DNA of 64,000 nucleotides from positions 496,001 to 560,000 of the forward strand of contig NZ_BMJE01000002.1 in the NCBI RefSeq assembly GCF_014642915.1, in the 5' to 3' direction. Shown here one piece after another: positions 54,614 through 61,962 of the stretch. Position 1 is the first letter of the stretch; every line of letters begins with the position of its first letter. This DNA comes from Flavobacterium suaedae. GTDB lineage: Bacteria > Bacteroidota > Bacteroidia > Flavobacteriales > Flavobacteriaceae. Below the pieces are notes generated by a model. That model did not search any database, had not been told where the DNA came from, and worked only from the letters and a program-made list of their open reading frames with translations. The position numbers were made by a program, and so were the translations under genes.

Positions 54614-55699
54614 TTAATCTTTATTTAAAAGAGGGTAATCAATATACCCCTGTTTACTACCACCAAACATCGTGGCACGATCCGGTTCATTTAATTCGGC
54701 ATTGAGTTCAAAGCGTTTGGGCAAATCCGGATTGGCTAAGAATAGGGTTCCGAAAGAAACCATACTAGCGATTCCTTTTTCCAATGCTGCTTCAGCTGAA
54801 GCCTTATCATAACCCGAATTGGCAATAACCGTTTGTTTTATCTGTTTTCCGAACTGTTCCAGCTCGTCTACATCCGGGTAATGCGCAGGAGAAGGAAAAG
54901 AAGGGCTTCGTTTCATCAATTCTACATAGGCAAAATCAAGTTTGTTCAATTCCTCGATCAAATGCGTATAGGTTTTAATGGGTTCGTCTAAAATCATATC
55001 CCCGTAAGGATGTAAAGGAGAAATTTTAATTCCTAATTTTTCACCACCAACCGCATCGATCAATTCTTGCATTACTTCAACTACAAAACGAACTTTATTG
55101 GGAATACTTCCACCATAGTTATCGGTTCTTTGGTTAGAACTTTCAGCCAGAAACTGACTCGGTAAATAGCCGTTAGCCGCGTGTAGTTCAACACCGTCAA
55201 AGCCGGCTTCCATCGCATTTTTTGCTGCTTGCCCATAATCGCGAATGGTTTGCTGAATTTCTTCAATTGTAATTTCTTGGGGTGTTTCATAATCCTTCAT
55301 ACCCTGAGAAGTGAAATGTTGCATTCCTCTGATAGGTAAAGCTGATGGTGCCAACGGTAATTTTCCGTTTCTTTCAATGGAATGCCCCACACGCCCGGTA
55401 TGCCAGAGTTGGGCAATTATTACACCACCTTTTTCATGTACCGCCTGCGTCACTTTTTTCCAGGTCTCAATTTGTTCCTTAGTGAAAATCCCCGGAGTAA
55501 GAGGGCTGCCGGTAGCTTCTTCACTGATACGTATCGCTTCGCTAAAAATAAGTCCGGCACTGGCTCGCTGCGTATAATATTCTACGGTCATTTCACCCAC
55601 TACACCGTGATTATCTGCTCGGCTGCGTGTCATAGCGGCCATCGCCATTTTGTTTTTCAACGTTAAATTTCCTAACTGTGTTTTTTCTAAAAGTTTCAT
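54614..55699 (-). CDS. Old yellow enzyme-type alkene reductase
   Basis: This 361-residue FMN-dependent ene-reductase reduces the C=C bond of alpha,beta-unsaturated carbonyls, nitro esters or similar electrophiles. Features are AMAAMTRSRAD, IAQLWHTGRVGH, GVELHAANGYLPSQFL with the His/Asn pair and Tyr, TDNYGGSIPNKVRF and the C-terminal SFGTLFLANPDLPKRF. It lies 21 nt downstream of an NmrA-type gene and shares its promoter box. The cluster around it is a set of redox enzymes that would suit electrophile detoxification. Confidence 0.92.
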   Translation of the reverse strand: MKLLEKTQLGNLTLKNKMAMAAMTRSRADNHGVVGEMTVEYYTQRASAGLIFSEAIRISEEATGSPLTPGIFTKEQIETWKKVTQAVHEKGGVIIAQLWHTGRVGHSIERNGKLPLAPSALPIRGMQHFTSQGMKDYETPQEITIEEIQQTIRDYGQAAKNAMEAGFDGVELHAANGYLPSQFLAESSNQRTDNYGGSIPNKVRFVVEVMQELIDAVGGEKLGIKISPLHPYGDMILDEPIKTYTHLIEELNKLDFAYVELMKRSPSFPSPAHYPDVDELEQFGKQIKQTVIANSGYDKASAEAALEKGIASMVSFGTLFLANPDLPKRFELNAELNEPDRATMFGGSKQGYIDYPLLNKD

Positions 55700-55720
55700 A
55701 ATCTTTATTTTTTTAAATTG

Positions 55721-56617
55721 TTATTGCTGATTGTAAATTGGAAGATAAGTGTCCGCTATAAACGCTTCTGCTGTGGTAGGCGAAGTGGTGGAAGCATCTC
55801 TTTTCTGATAATTGAAGATACCGTCTTTAACAGCTAAAGCCATTTCTAGCAGATTATCAACAAAATCTTCTGAAAATCCATTTCCCAAGAATATTTGTTT
55901 GGCCTGTTCTACAGGAATTTGAACATAGGGTAATTCGGGCTGACCTATGGCCTTACCAATTAATTTGGTAAATTCGGTATAGGTATAATTTCTTGGTCCC
56001 ATTACCGGTTGCACAGATTTACCGGTAAAATCAAGATTAGATAAATGCGCGGCTGCTACTTTAGCTACGTCCTGGGTGGCAACCATGGGTATGGCATGCT
56101 CACCTACGGCTGCTGTGCCGTTAATACCTTTGGATTTGACCAACCCAACGGTTCTTAGCCAGTTTTCCATAAAATAAGCAGAACGAATATGTATGACGTT
56201 TACATCTTCTAACTGATTTAATCGCACTTCTTGTTCACCGGTTCCCGCCATCATTCCATTCCCTTCGTGCATATGAGAACCCAAGCTACTCATATTTACA
56301 ATGTGTTTGATCCCTGACTTTTGAATCGCTTCGATATAATTCCCGGTTACCCGTCTTTGGTAGGCTCGGGTATTTTCCGCCTTCACATTATCTGGTAAAA
56401 TGAGAAAGACACTATCCGCATTTTTGAATGCCTCAGTAAGGGTCTTTACATCATTCACGTCTCCTAAAATGATTTCTGCTCCTAAGGCTTCAAAGTCTTG
56501 TAATTTATTGGGATTTCTTGCAACTAATTTTACCTGATGTTTTCCTTCCTCTAAAAGGATTTTAGCGATTTTACGTCCTACGGTTCCGGTGGCTCCCAGA
56601 ATTACTATTTTTTTCAT
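55721..56617 (-). CDS. NmrA/NAD(P)-binding oxidoreductase
   Basis: The product has 298 residues from ATG at 56617, preceded by AAAGAG. The Rossmann motif is VILGATGTVGRKIAKILLE; NMSSLGSHMHEG and IRSAYFMENWL are typical of the NmrA/QOR2-like atypical SDR family. It may be an NADPH-dependent quinone or redox-sensor protein. Its promoter lies within the end of the upstream SRPBCC gene, inside which the shared 22-bp box is found. The OYE gene follows at 21 nt. Confidence 0.85.
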   Translation of the reverse strand: MKKIVILGATGTVGRKIAKILLEEGKHQVKLVARNPNKLQDFEALGAEIILGDVNDVKTLTEAFKNADSVFLILPDNVKAENTRAYQRRVTGNYIEAIQKSGIKHIVNMSSLGSHMHEGNGMMAGTGEQEVRLNQLEDVNVIHIRSAYFMENWLRTVGLVKSKGINGTAAVGEHAIPMVATQDVAKVAAAHLSNLDFTGKSVQPVMGPRNYTYTEFTKLIGKAIGQPELPYVQIPVEQAKQIFLGNGFSEDFVDNLLEMALAVKDGIFNYQKRDASTTSPTTAEAFIADTYLPIYNQQ

Positions 56618-56652
56618 CTCTTTAAATTTTTTGTTGTTAATAATTATGTACA

Positions 56653-56702
56653 CTACAAAGGTGCCATTAGGCTTTCTTTAAAACTTGTATCAAATTACTG
56701 TT
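56653..56702 (-). promoter_or_regulatory. Shared-box promoter 1 (NmrA-OYE unit)
   Basis: On the plus strand, CTACAAAG (56653-56660), exactly 20 nt, then the box AAACTTGTATCA + AATTACTGTT (56681-56702). Read on the minus strand, the box sits at -33 and CTTTGTA forms the -7. The same layout occurs at 57275-57324 and 59082-59131. Confidence 0.65.
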
Positions 56703-57248
56703 CTGTTCATGTGTTTGCCAAGTGGTTCCTTTTTCAAGCTGTCCGCTTTCGAGATCATTTTTTATAATTTCGAGTGCGTTTTGTAATGCAGAACGTAATG
56801 GTTTTAGGAGTACCAGTTGTACCACAATCTTTGCGAGAATATTAGTGGGGACAGGGCGATAGATCCATCTAATTTTGGTGTGCTGGTTTCCTAAATCTGA
56901 GAACAACCATTCCCCCTCAATTCTTTTAAGTAATGCAGCCAGTACTTTTGATGTAAAATGCTCGTTTTTATAGGAAAATGAAGTCGGTGCATCTACTGTT
57001 AAAAGCGTTTCTTGTGAAGTGGAACCGTCTGCAAAGTAAACTGTCCTTTTCAAGCCTGCTTTATTCCATCCTTGCTTGATACTCGTATCTATAATGGCAG
57101 GAATTACTGCATTGCCTCTAAAGATGTGCATTAAATTAATAGGCGGTATATAATCGAACGCACGATATATTTTAGAATTGATGGTGGTTTCTACGATAAT
57201 TTCAGGATTTGTGTTCCTAGCATTGGTGCTATTTTCTGTAGTTTTCAT
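56667..57248 (-). CDS. SRPBCC-family protein
   Basis: This 193-residue protein carries an SRPBCC/polyketide cyclase-like fold: the N-terminal strand IIVETTINSKIYRAFDYI, a helix and central sheet (WNKAGLKRTVYFADGSTSQE; FTSKVLAALLKRIEGEWLFS), and a long C-terminal helix (KPLRSALQNALEIIKNDLES). Members bind hydrophobic ligands; the ligand here is unknown. It has its own copy of the shared box 54 nt upstream, and its 3' end contains the promoter of the NmrA gene. Confidence 0.65.
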   Translation of the reverse strand: MKTTENSTNARNTNPEIIVETTINSKIYRAFDYIPPINLMHIFRGNAVIPAIIDTSIKQGWNKAGLKRTVYFADGSTSQETLLTVDAPTSFSYKNEHFTSKVLAALLKRIEGEWLFSDLGNQHTKIRWIYRPVPTNILAKIVVQLVLLKPLRSALQNALEIIKNDLESGQLEKGTTWQTHEQNSNLIQVLKKA

Positions 57249-57274
57249 TTTTTGATTTTTTTAGTTATTGTACA

Positions 57275-57324
57275 TTACAAAGATGCTGCGAACCCTGCCT
57301 GCAAACTTGTATCATATCACTGTT
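57275..57324 (-). promoter_or_regulatory. Shared-box promoter 2 (SRPBCC gene)
   Basis: TTACAAAG (57275-57282), 20 nt, then AAACTTGTATCA + TATCACTGTT (57303-57324) on the plus strand. The box is 54 nt upstream of the SRPBCC start on the minus strand. Confidence 0.68.
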
Positions 57325-57341
57325 TTACACTTGATACATTT

Positions 57342-58094
57342 CTATTTGTGCAGATTGCCGCTATACATCCCACCCTCAAAATAAGTGGCATTCTTCTGAG
57401 TGATGAATAAAACGATGTCGCTGGTTTCATTAGCAGTGAATATGGGATCCTCATTTTCGATGATAGCGCTTTCGCCGGTGCTTAATTGTACATTGGTATT
57501 GACTTGAATATCTCCCTTAAACAAGTAAAATAGAAATGAAGAATTCTCGATAGCGAACTCGGGTAAAAACGTTTCTTCACCTTGTTGCAACTGCATATCC
57601 AGTATCCAGGTATTGCTTCTTATCTGTAAAGGATAATCATTTCTCTTACCCGCTATTTTCCGCCATTGGTTAATACTATTAGCTTCTGATAGTTGGTAAA
57701 ATTGTACTTGTGGCTGTAAGCCTCCAGTTTCGGGTCTGATAAAAATCTGTAAACCTTCTAATACGTCACCCTCTTTCAAAGTCTTTTCTTCGTGATAAAA
57801 TGTTGAACCGGCATTCATCATCATCAACTTTTGATTAGATATGATGTCCGAATATCCTTCAGAATCTTTGTGCAATACCTTACCACTTCGTAAATAGGTG
57901 AGTATTTCATCATCTCTATGCGGATGCATCGGGATGAGTGTGCCAGGCGTTATATGGGCCTGGTCTATTCTTCCAATGGTAGAGAAACCGGTATCATTCA
58001 GTTCAGGCATTACAAGTCCGGGATATAAAATCTGTATCCCCAAGCCGCCGTGCTGCTTCCCATATTTTAGTGTATTATCAATTTTTGTTAGCAT
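57342..58094 (-). CDS. Pirin-family protein
   Basis: This 250-residue bicupin protein of the YhhW type (quercetinase-like) has metal ligands in HPHRDDEILTYLRSGKVLHKDS and a second His/Glu set near FYHEEKTLKEGDVLEGLQIF, followed by RPETGGLQPQVQF. Pirins are cytosolic Fe- or other metal-binding proteins, some with quercetin dioxygenase activity. It starts 12 nt after the alcohol dehydrogenase-type gene and must be co-transcribed with it. Confidence 0.88.
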   Translation of the reverse strand: MLTKIDNTLKYGKQHGGLGIQILYPGLVMPELNDTGFSTIGRIDQAHITPGTLIPMHPHRDDEILTYLRSGKVLHKDSEGYSDIISNQKLMMMNAGSTFYHEEKTLKEGDVLEGLQIFIRPETGGLQPQVQFYQLSEANSINQWRKIAGKRNDYPLQIRSNTWILDMQLQQGEETFLPEFAIENSSFLFYLFKGDIQVNTNVQLSTGESAIIENEDPIFTANETSDIVLFITQKNATYFEGGMYSGNLHK

Positions 58095-58106
58095 GACTAT
58101 GATGTA

Positions 58107-59051
58107 TTAATTAACTTCAACAACTACTTTTCCAATGACCCCGCCCTTTTCAGCATATTGATAGGCTTCTTTAAATTGGCTAAACGGAAATACTTTATTG
58201 ACTTCAATCTGCAAACCTTCATTGATTGCTTTTACGAGTTTTTCGGTTTTTTTTGTAGAAGGACTGGAAAGGACTACCATATGCTTTTTTGAAGTGAACA
58301 GATTATTGAATAGCGAAGCGATAATCTGAATGGGTTGTGGCGTAACATTTAAAAACACGCTTTTTGACTTCATAATACCCTTGGCTTTTTTGTATGTCAT
58401 TTTTCCCGATAAATCGACTATTACATCATATTTGTTTTGCTGTGATAAAACATTTTCATTAGTATAACCGATGACCTTATCAGCCCCCCAATTTTTTGCA
58501 TATTCCATTCCTTTGGTGCTGGTCACTGCTGTTATATTAGCATGCTGTTGTTTTAATAACTGAAGTAAAAACATCCCAAAACCTCCGGTAGCTCCGTTTA
58601 CTAAAACTGAAGATTGCGGAGTGATGTTTCCCATTTTTTCTAAAGTCGTTAAAGCCGCTGTTCCTACAACGGGAATAGAAGCTGCTTGCGCAAAACTGAT
58701 CGCTGTTGGTTTTTTCCACACCAATGAGGCGGTTACTGCAACATACTCGGCTGAGGCTCCTTCCTTCATTAAATTTTTTACAACGCCAAAAACTTGATCT
58801 CCCTTCTTTAGGTGGTTAACTTCCGCACCTACTTCTTCCACAATGCCGGCAAAATCAGCTCCGGTATATTTAGGAAATTTTGAGCCTGACATTAATTTCA
58901 TTTCTCCCTTTCTGATTTTCCAATCCATGGGGTTGATCGAAAATGCTTTTACTTTTATCAGAACCTGATCTGGTTTAATTTCAGGCTTTGCTTGCTCTAC
59001 GATTTGTAATACTTCTGTACTTCCGAATTGATTATACACGATTGCTTTCAT
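58107..59051 (-). CDS. MDR-superfamily NAD(P)H-dependent oxidoreductase (quinone reductase-like)
   Basis: This 314-residue zinc-independent medium-chain oxidoreductase has KPEIKPDQVLIKVKAFSINP and MDWKIRKGEMK at the N-terminus, YTGADFAGIVEEVG, and the cofactor motif SVLVNGATGGFGMFLLQL. No structural or catalytic zinc Cys set is visible. It is likely an NADPH-quinone or enone reductase. It heads the ADH-pirin unit driven by shared-box promoter 3 and diverges from the Crp/Fnr gene. Confidence 0.88.
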   Translation of the reverse strand: MKAIVYNQFGSTEVLQIVEQAKPEIKPDQVLIKVKAFSINPMDWKIRKGEMKLMSGSKFPKYTGADFAGIVEEVGAEVNHLKKGDQVFGVVKNLMKEGASAEYVAVTASLVWKKPTAISFAQAASIPVVGTAALTTLEKMGNITPQSSVLVNGATGGFGMFLLQLLKQQHANITAVTSTKGMEYAKNWGADKVIGYTNENVLSQQNKYDVIVDLSGKMTYKKAKGIMKSKSVFLNVTPQPIQIIASLFNNLFTSKKHMVVLSSPSTKKTEKLVKAINEGLQIEVNKVFPFSQFKEAYQYAEKGGVIGKVVVEVN

Positions 59052-59081
59052 AATACTATTTTTTAATGGTTTATATTGCTG

Positions 59082-59131
59082 TTACAAAGTTGCGCAGAAG
59101 AGGCTTGGTAAACTTGTATCAGATCACTGTA
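59082..59131 (-). promoter_or_regulatory. Shared-box promoter 3 (ADH-pirin unit)
   Basis: TTACAAAG (59082-59089), 20 nt, then AAACTTGTATCA + GATCACTGTA (59110-59131) on the plus strand. The box lies 58 nt upstream of the ADH start on the minus strand. Confidence 0.68.
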
Positions 59132-59177
59132 ATCGTTTCGATCATTTTTATTGATCTTAAAAATTTTTGAGGAATAC

Positions 59178-59197
59178 GCTTTTTACCAAATGGTAAA
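59178..59197. promoter_or_regulatory. Palindromic operator, copy 1 (Crp/Fnr gene)
   Basis: GCTTTTTACCAAATGGTAAA holds the palindrome TTTACCA-AA-TGGTAAA (59182-59197), a 16-bp site of the size used by Crp/Fnr dimers. It is followed after 21 nt by a -7-like TACCTTTA, just before the start codon at 59232. A second identical copy lies at 59793. Confidence 0.7.
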
Positions 59198-59231
59198 TAT
59201 CCTAACCACTGCTATTCGTACCTTTATGGTT

Positions 59232-59789
59232 ATGAAAGAATTTATAGAATTCGTCTTACAATTCGGGGAACTGAATACCCAGCAGATAAAATTGATAAGG
59301 CAGAAAGCAAAAGAAATAACATTAGAGAAAGAGGCGTACTTTGCAGAAGCCGGGAAGGTGCTCAACGAGGTTTGTTTTGTGTTGGACGGGATTCTGAGGA
59401 TTTGCTATTATAACAATAAGGGAGAAGAAATTACTAAGATTTTTGTTGAAGAAAACCATTTGCTCTACGATTTAAAAAATGCACCTTCAACCGAATATAT
59501 TCAGGCGGCGACTCCTTGCAAACTATTGGTTTTTTCCAATGCTGATTGGAGAGAAATTTCGGACACCATCCTCGTTTGGGAGCCTATCATTCAAAAAATC
59601 ACCAATAAGGCACTTGTGGAAAAATTACAACGGGTAAGTCCGCTCGTTGCTCAGGATGCTACGACGCGCTATTTGGAATTTTTGGAGAAATATCCAACGT
59701 TAGCCAATCGAATTCCTTTGTCCTACATCGCTTCCTATTTAGGGATTACCCAGCAATCGTTAAGCAGAATACGGAAAAATATCCGTTAA
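59232..59789 (+). CDS. Crp/Fnr-family transcriptional regulator
   Basis: The product has 185 residues from ATG at 59232 (MKEFIEFVLQFGELN). A cyclic nucleotide-binding-like sensor domain (about 10-115) is followed by a C-terminal winged helix (LSYIASYLGITQQSLSRIRK). No Fe-S cysteine set is visible, so the effector is unknown. An open frame continues upstream to 59151 but would include the operator. The -7-like element TACCTTTA ends at 59226, so its mRNA would be nearly leaderless. The palindrome suggests autoregulation and control of the downstream SDR. Confidence 0.85.
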   Translation: MKEFIEFVLQFGELNTQQIKLIRQKAKEITLEKEAYFAEAGKVLNEVCFVLDGILRICYYNNKGEEITKIFVEENHLLYDLKNAPSTEYIQAATPCKLLVFSNADWREISDTILVWEPIIQKITNKALVEKLQRVSPLVAQDATTRYLEFLEKYPTLANRIPLSYIASYLGITQQSLSRIRKNIR

Positions 59790-59792
59790 ATT

Positions 59793-59812
59793 GCTTTTTA
59801 CCAAATGGTAAA
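59793..59812. promoter_or_regulatory. Palindromic operator, copy 2 (SDR gene)
   Basis: This has the same 20 bases as copy 1, immediately after the Crp/Fnr stop codon. Twenty-one nt downstream lies GAACTTTG (59834-59841), a -7-like element, then the SDR ATG at 59867. Confidence 0.7.
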
Positions 59813-59866
59813 CAGGTTCGTCTTTTTATACAGGAACTTTGCAGGGTAACTTTAAATAAAAAGAAA

Positions 59867-60679
59867 ATGAAAAAGACCATTTTTATCACAGGAGCATCTT
59901 CTGGATTAGGAAAGGAAACAGCAAAATTGTTTGCTAAAAAGGGATGGACAGTCATCGCCACAATGCGCCAACCGGAAAAAGAGCCCGAACTCACTCAATT
60001 TTCAAATATTCACCTATTGAAATTAGATATTAGCAATTCCAAAGAAATAGCCGAGATTTCGGCAAAGGCAGAAGCCATAAGTCCAGTAGATGTGTTGTTG
60101 AATAATGCGGGATATGGATTAATGGGACCTTTTGAAGGAACCACCGATGACCAATTAGCGCAGCAAACCAACACCAATTTTTTAGGAACCATATTGGTAA
60201 CCAAATCATTTCTTCCTTATTTTAGAGCAAGGAAGAAAGGCAGCATTTTAAGTGTAACTTCTTCAACCGCCAATATTCCCTATCCGTTTGTCGGCGTATA
60301 TGCAGCCACCAAAGCTGCTATAGAAACATGGACGGAAGGATTGAGTTATGAGCTTAACCATTTTGGGATTGCTATAAAAACAATTGTTCCGGCGTATATG
60401 CAAACCAGTTTTGGAAGTAAAGCAGAACTGGTTTCCCATCCCGATTATCAGGAACTTTTTGATCACTATATTAAGGCTATGCGAGCAGATGCATCTGCCA
60501 AACGTGACACCCCTGAAAGCATCGCCGAGGTTATTTACAATGCTTCTCAAGACGAAGATTATCAGTTGCATTATACCGCAGGTGAACTTTCAGCAACAGA
60601 ATATAAGTGGCTAAGAAAAGATGGAATAGAAGCTATAATGAAAAAAATGAAGCAACGTTTTTTTGGAAAAAACAGCTAA
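59867..60679 (+). CDS. SDR-family oxidoreductase
   Basis: This 270-residue classical SDR has TGASSGLGKETAKLFAKKGW (cofactor), NNAGYG, SVTSSTAN with the catalytic Ser, and YAATKAA with Tyr/Lys. RQPEKEP after the first strand suggests NADP(H) use. It follows the Crp/Fnr gene and carries the same operator, so it is probably its direct target. The substrate is unknown; the context suggests a carbonyl or related small molecule. Confidence 0.9.
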   Translation: MKKTIFITGASSGLGKETAKLFAKKGWTVIATMRQPEKEPELTQFSNIHLLKLDISNSKEIAEISAKAEAISPVDVLLNNAGYGLMGPFEGTTDDQLAQQTNTNFLGTILVTKSFLPYFRARKKGSILSVTSSTANIPYPFVGVYAATKAAIETWTEGLSYELNHFGIAIKTIVPAYMQTSFGSKAELVSHPDYQELFDHYIKAMRADASAKRDTPESIAEVIYNASQDEDYQLHYTAGELSATEYKWLRKDGIEAIMKKMKQRFFGKNS

Positions 60680-60786
60680 GTTTTTCAGAACCACAATTCT
60701 TTACAACCCTGAACTATGATGATTAATTTCGGGAATTATTTGATGATAATACTTAAAAATTAGTTCAACGATAAGTGCTATCTTTA

Positions 60787-61509
60787 CTAATACACTTGAA
60801 TTAAATCACTATTATGCTTAAGTGCTTTTGGAGGCATTCCAAACATTTCATACATATACTTATTAAGCTGCGGAAGGTCATAAAAACCAGTATCATAGGC
60901 TATATCAGTCAGGTTCCGGTCTTTGTCAGATAGCGTCATATAAATAGCCTGCCGTAAACGAGTCCACAACAAATACTTAGACAAGCTGCTGCCGGTTTGC
61001 TTTTTAAAGAGGGCAGCCAGCCGTGATGGAGAAAGAAAAACCATATCAGCGAATGTTTGTGGTGTGATATCCGACTGGAAATAGTTAGCTTTTATGTACT
61101 CGACAATTTTTGTGATTCTTTCATCATATTCGATATTTGGTAGTTTGGAAAGTAAGCTGTCAATTATTGTATTTACCTCCAGGCTTTCCCTGGAGGTTTG
61201 AAAGAATGAATTTGTTTGGGTTGGCGATTCAAAAACAACAGTATCCTTATTTTCTGTAAATCTGGCTTCCAGCTGCAAACCAATGGTTGAGTAAGGCTCA
61301 ATATTCAATACATTTAATGTGCCTTTTTCTGCAACACAATAATGATTAACATGGGGCTTTATTAGAAAGCCATGAATACCCTCGTGCTTTGTACCGCTAA
61401 TTGTCGAGGTAAAGGGCATGTCATTGGACAGCACTATCTGATACGCTGAATGATGGTGAATTTCAACGGTAAGGTTACGGGCTTGCAGGGCTAAAATAAA
61501 GGGGTTCAT
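60787..61509 (-). CDS. AraC-family transcriptional regulator
   Basis: This 240-residue regulator has an N-terminal cupin-like sensor (about 10-105; HHHSAYQIVLSNDMPFTSTI) and a C-terminal AraC double HTH. The HTH reads FADMVFLSPSRLAALFKKQT and LTDIAYDTGFYDLPQLNKYM, then YEMFGMPPKALK. It converges with the SDR gene. The 450-bp stretch upstream contains debris of another AraC gene, so this locus has lost a paralogue. The target is unknown. Confidence 0.88.
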   Translation of the reverse strand: MNPFILALQARNLTVEIHHHSAYQIVLSNDMPFTSTISGTKHEGIHGFLIKPHVNHYCVAEKGTLNVLNIEPYSTIGLQLEARFTENKDTVVFESPTQTNSFFQTSRESLEVNTIIDSLLSKLPNIEYDERITKIVEYIKANYFQSDITPQTFADMVFLSPSRLAALFKKQTGSSLSKYLLWTRLRQAIYMTLSDKDRNLTDIAYDTGFYDLPQLNKYMYEMFGMPPKALKHNSDLIQVY

Positions 61510-61593
61510 TATGCGGCAGTTTAAAAACAGAGATGGTAAAGCTATTGAAAATTCTTTTATACCGATACAAACAGTACTGATAATTTATAGGCA

Positions 61594-61728
61594 TCAATTA
61601 AAAGAATTTCTAAAAGCTGTAGGAGATACGTTGGTTTTATTCTTAAATAACTTATTAAATGACTGAACGTGTTCAATCCCCAAATCAAAGGCTATTTCAC
61701 TCACTGTTAAGTTTATGGCAGAAAGTTT
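61594..61728 (-). pseudogene. AraC-family C-terminal remnant
   Basis: The minus strand reads KLSAINLTVSEIAFDLGIEH and VQSFNKLFKNKTNVSPTAF, then RNSFN and a stop. This is the second HTH of an AraC regulator with its normal end. The frame is closed by a stop codon about two codons upstream, and the N-terminal parts are missing, so it is the tail of a deleted or degraded gene. Confidence 0.85.
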
Positions 61729-61800
61729 TTACTTTGCTTTTTAAAGGAGTATTTAAGTTCTCAAATATCTACTAATATACTTTTTTACTACAGTCATAAC

Positions 61801-61914
61801 ATGTGGCTTTATATAATAAGTGAATGGAAAGGCGAACTACCTACAGTTATTCCATCTCATGCGGTGTTAAATAGAGTTGATCTGTTTGAAAAATTTTTAG
61901 AAAAATTCAGTTAG
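61801..61914 (+). CDS. Small ORF, possible gene remnant
   Basis: ATG at 61801 opens 37 codons (MWLYIISEWKGELPTVIPSH, then AVLNRVDLFEKFLEKFS). The second half looks like a normal soluble protein end, but no full gene precedes it. It may be the truncated 3' end of a lost gene or an uncharacterised small ORF. I cannot assign it. Confidence 0.25.
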   Translation: MWLYIISEWKGELPTVIPSHAVLNRVDLFEKFLEKFS

Positions 61915-61919
61915 CTTTG
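61885..61919 (+). promoter_or_regulatory. Promoter of the AraC gene at 61963
   Basis: TTTG (61885-61888), 23 nt, then TAGCTTTG (61912-61919) matches the -33/-7 consensus, 43 nt before the TTG start. Confidence 0.6.
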
Positions 61920-61962
61920 TAGAACAATACCGTTGTAAAACAATATATTAGTAAATAGACCA

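Larger units (their letters stand above)
61510..61962. other. Intergenic region with gene debris
   Basis: This 453-bp gap between two divergent AraC genes contains an AraC C-terminal remnant on the minus strand (61594-61728) and a 37-codon ORF (61801-61914) on the plus strand. It also has a TAGCTTTG promoter element near its right end. No intact gene is present. Confidence 0.7.

Noticed and set aside
57300..57340. Second copy of the shared box (ACTTGATAC) near box 2
   Set aside because: Only about nine bases match and spacing to a -7 element is not conserved.
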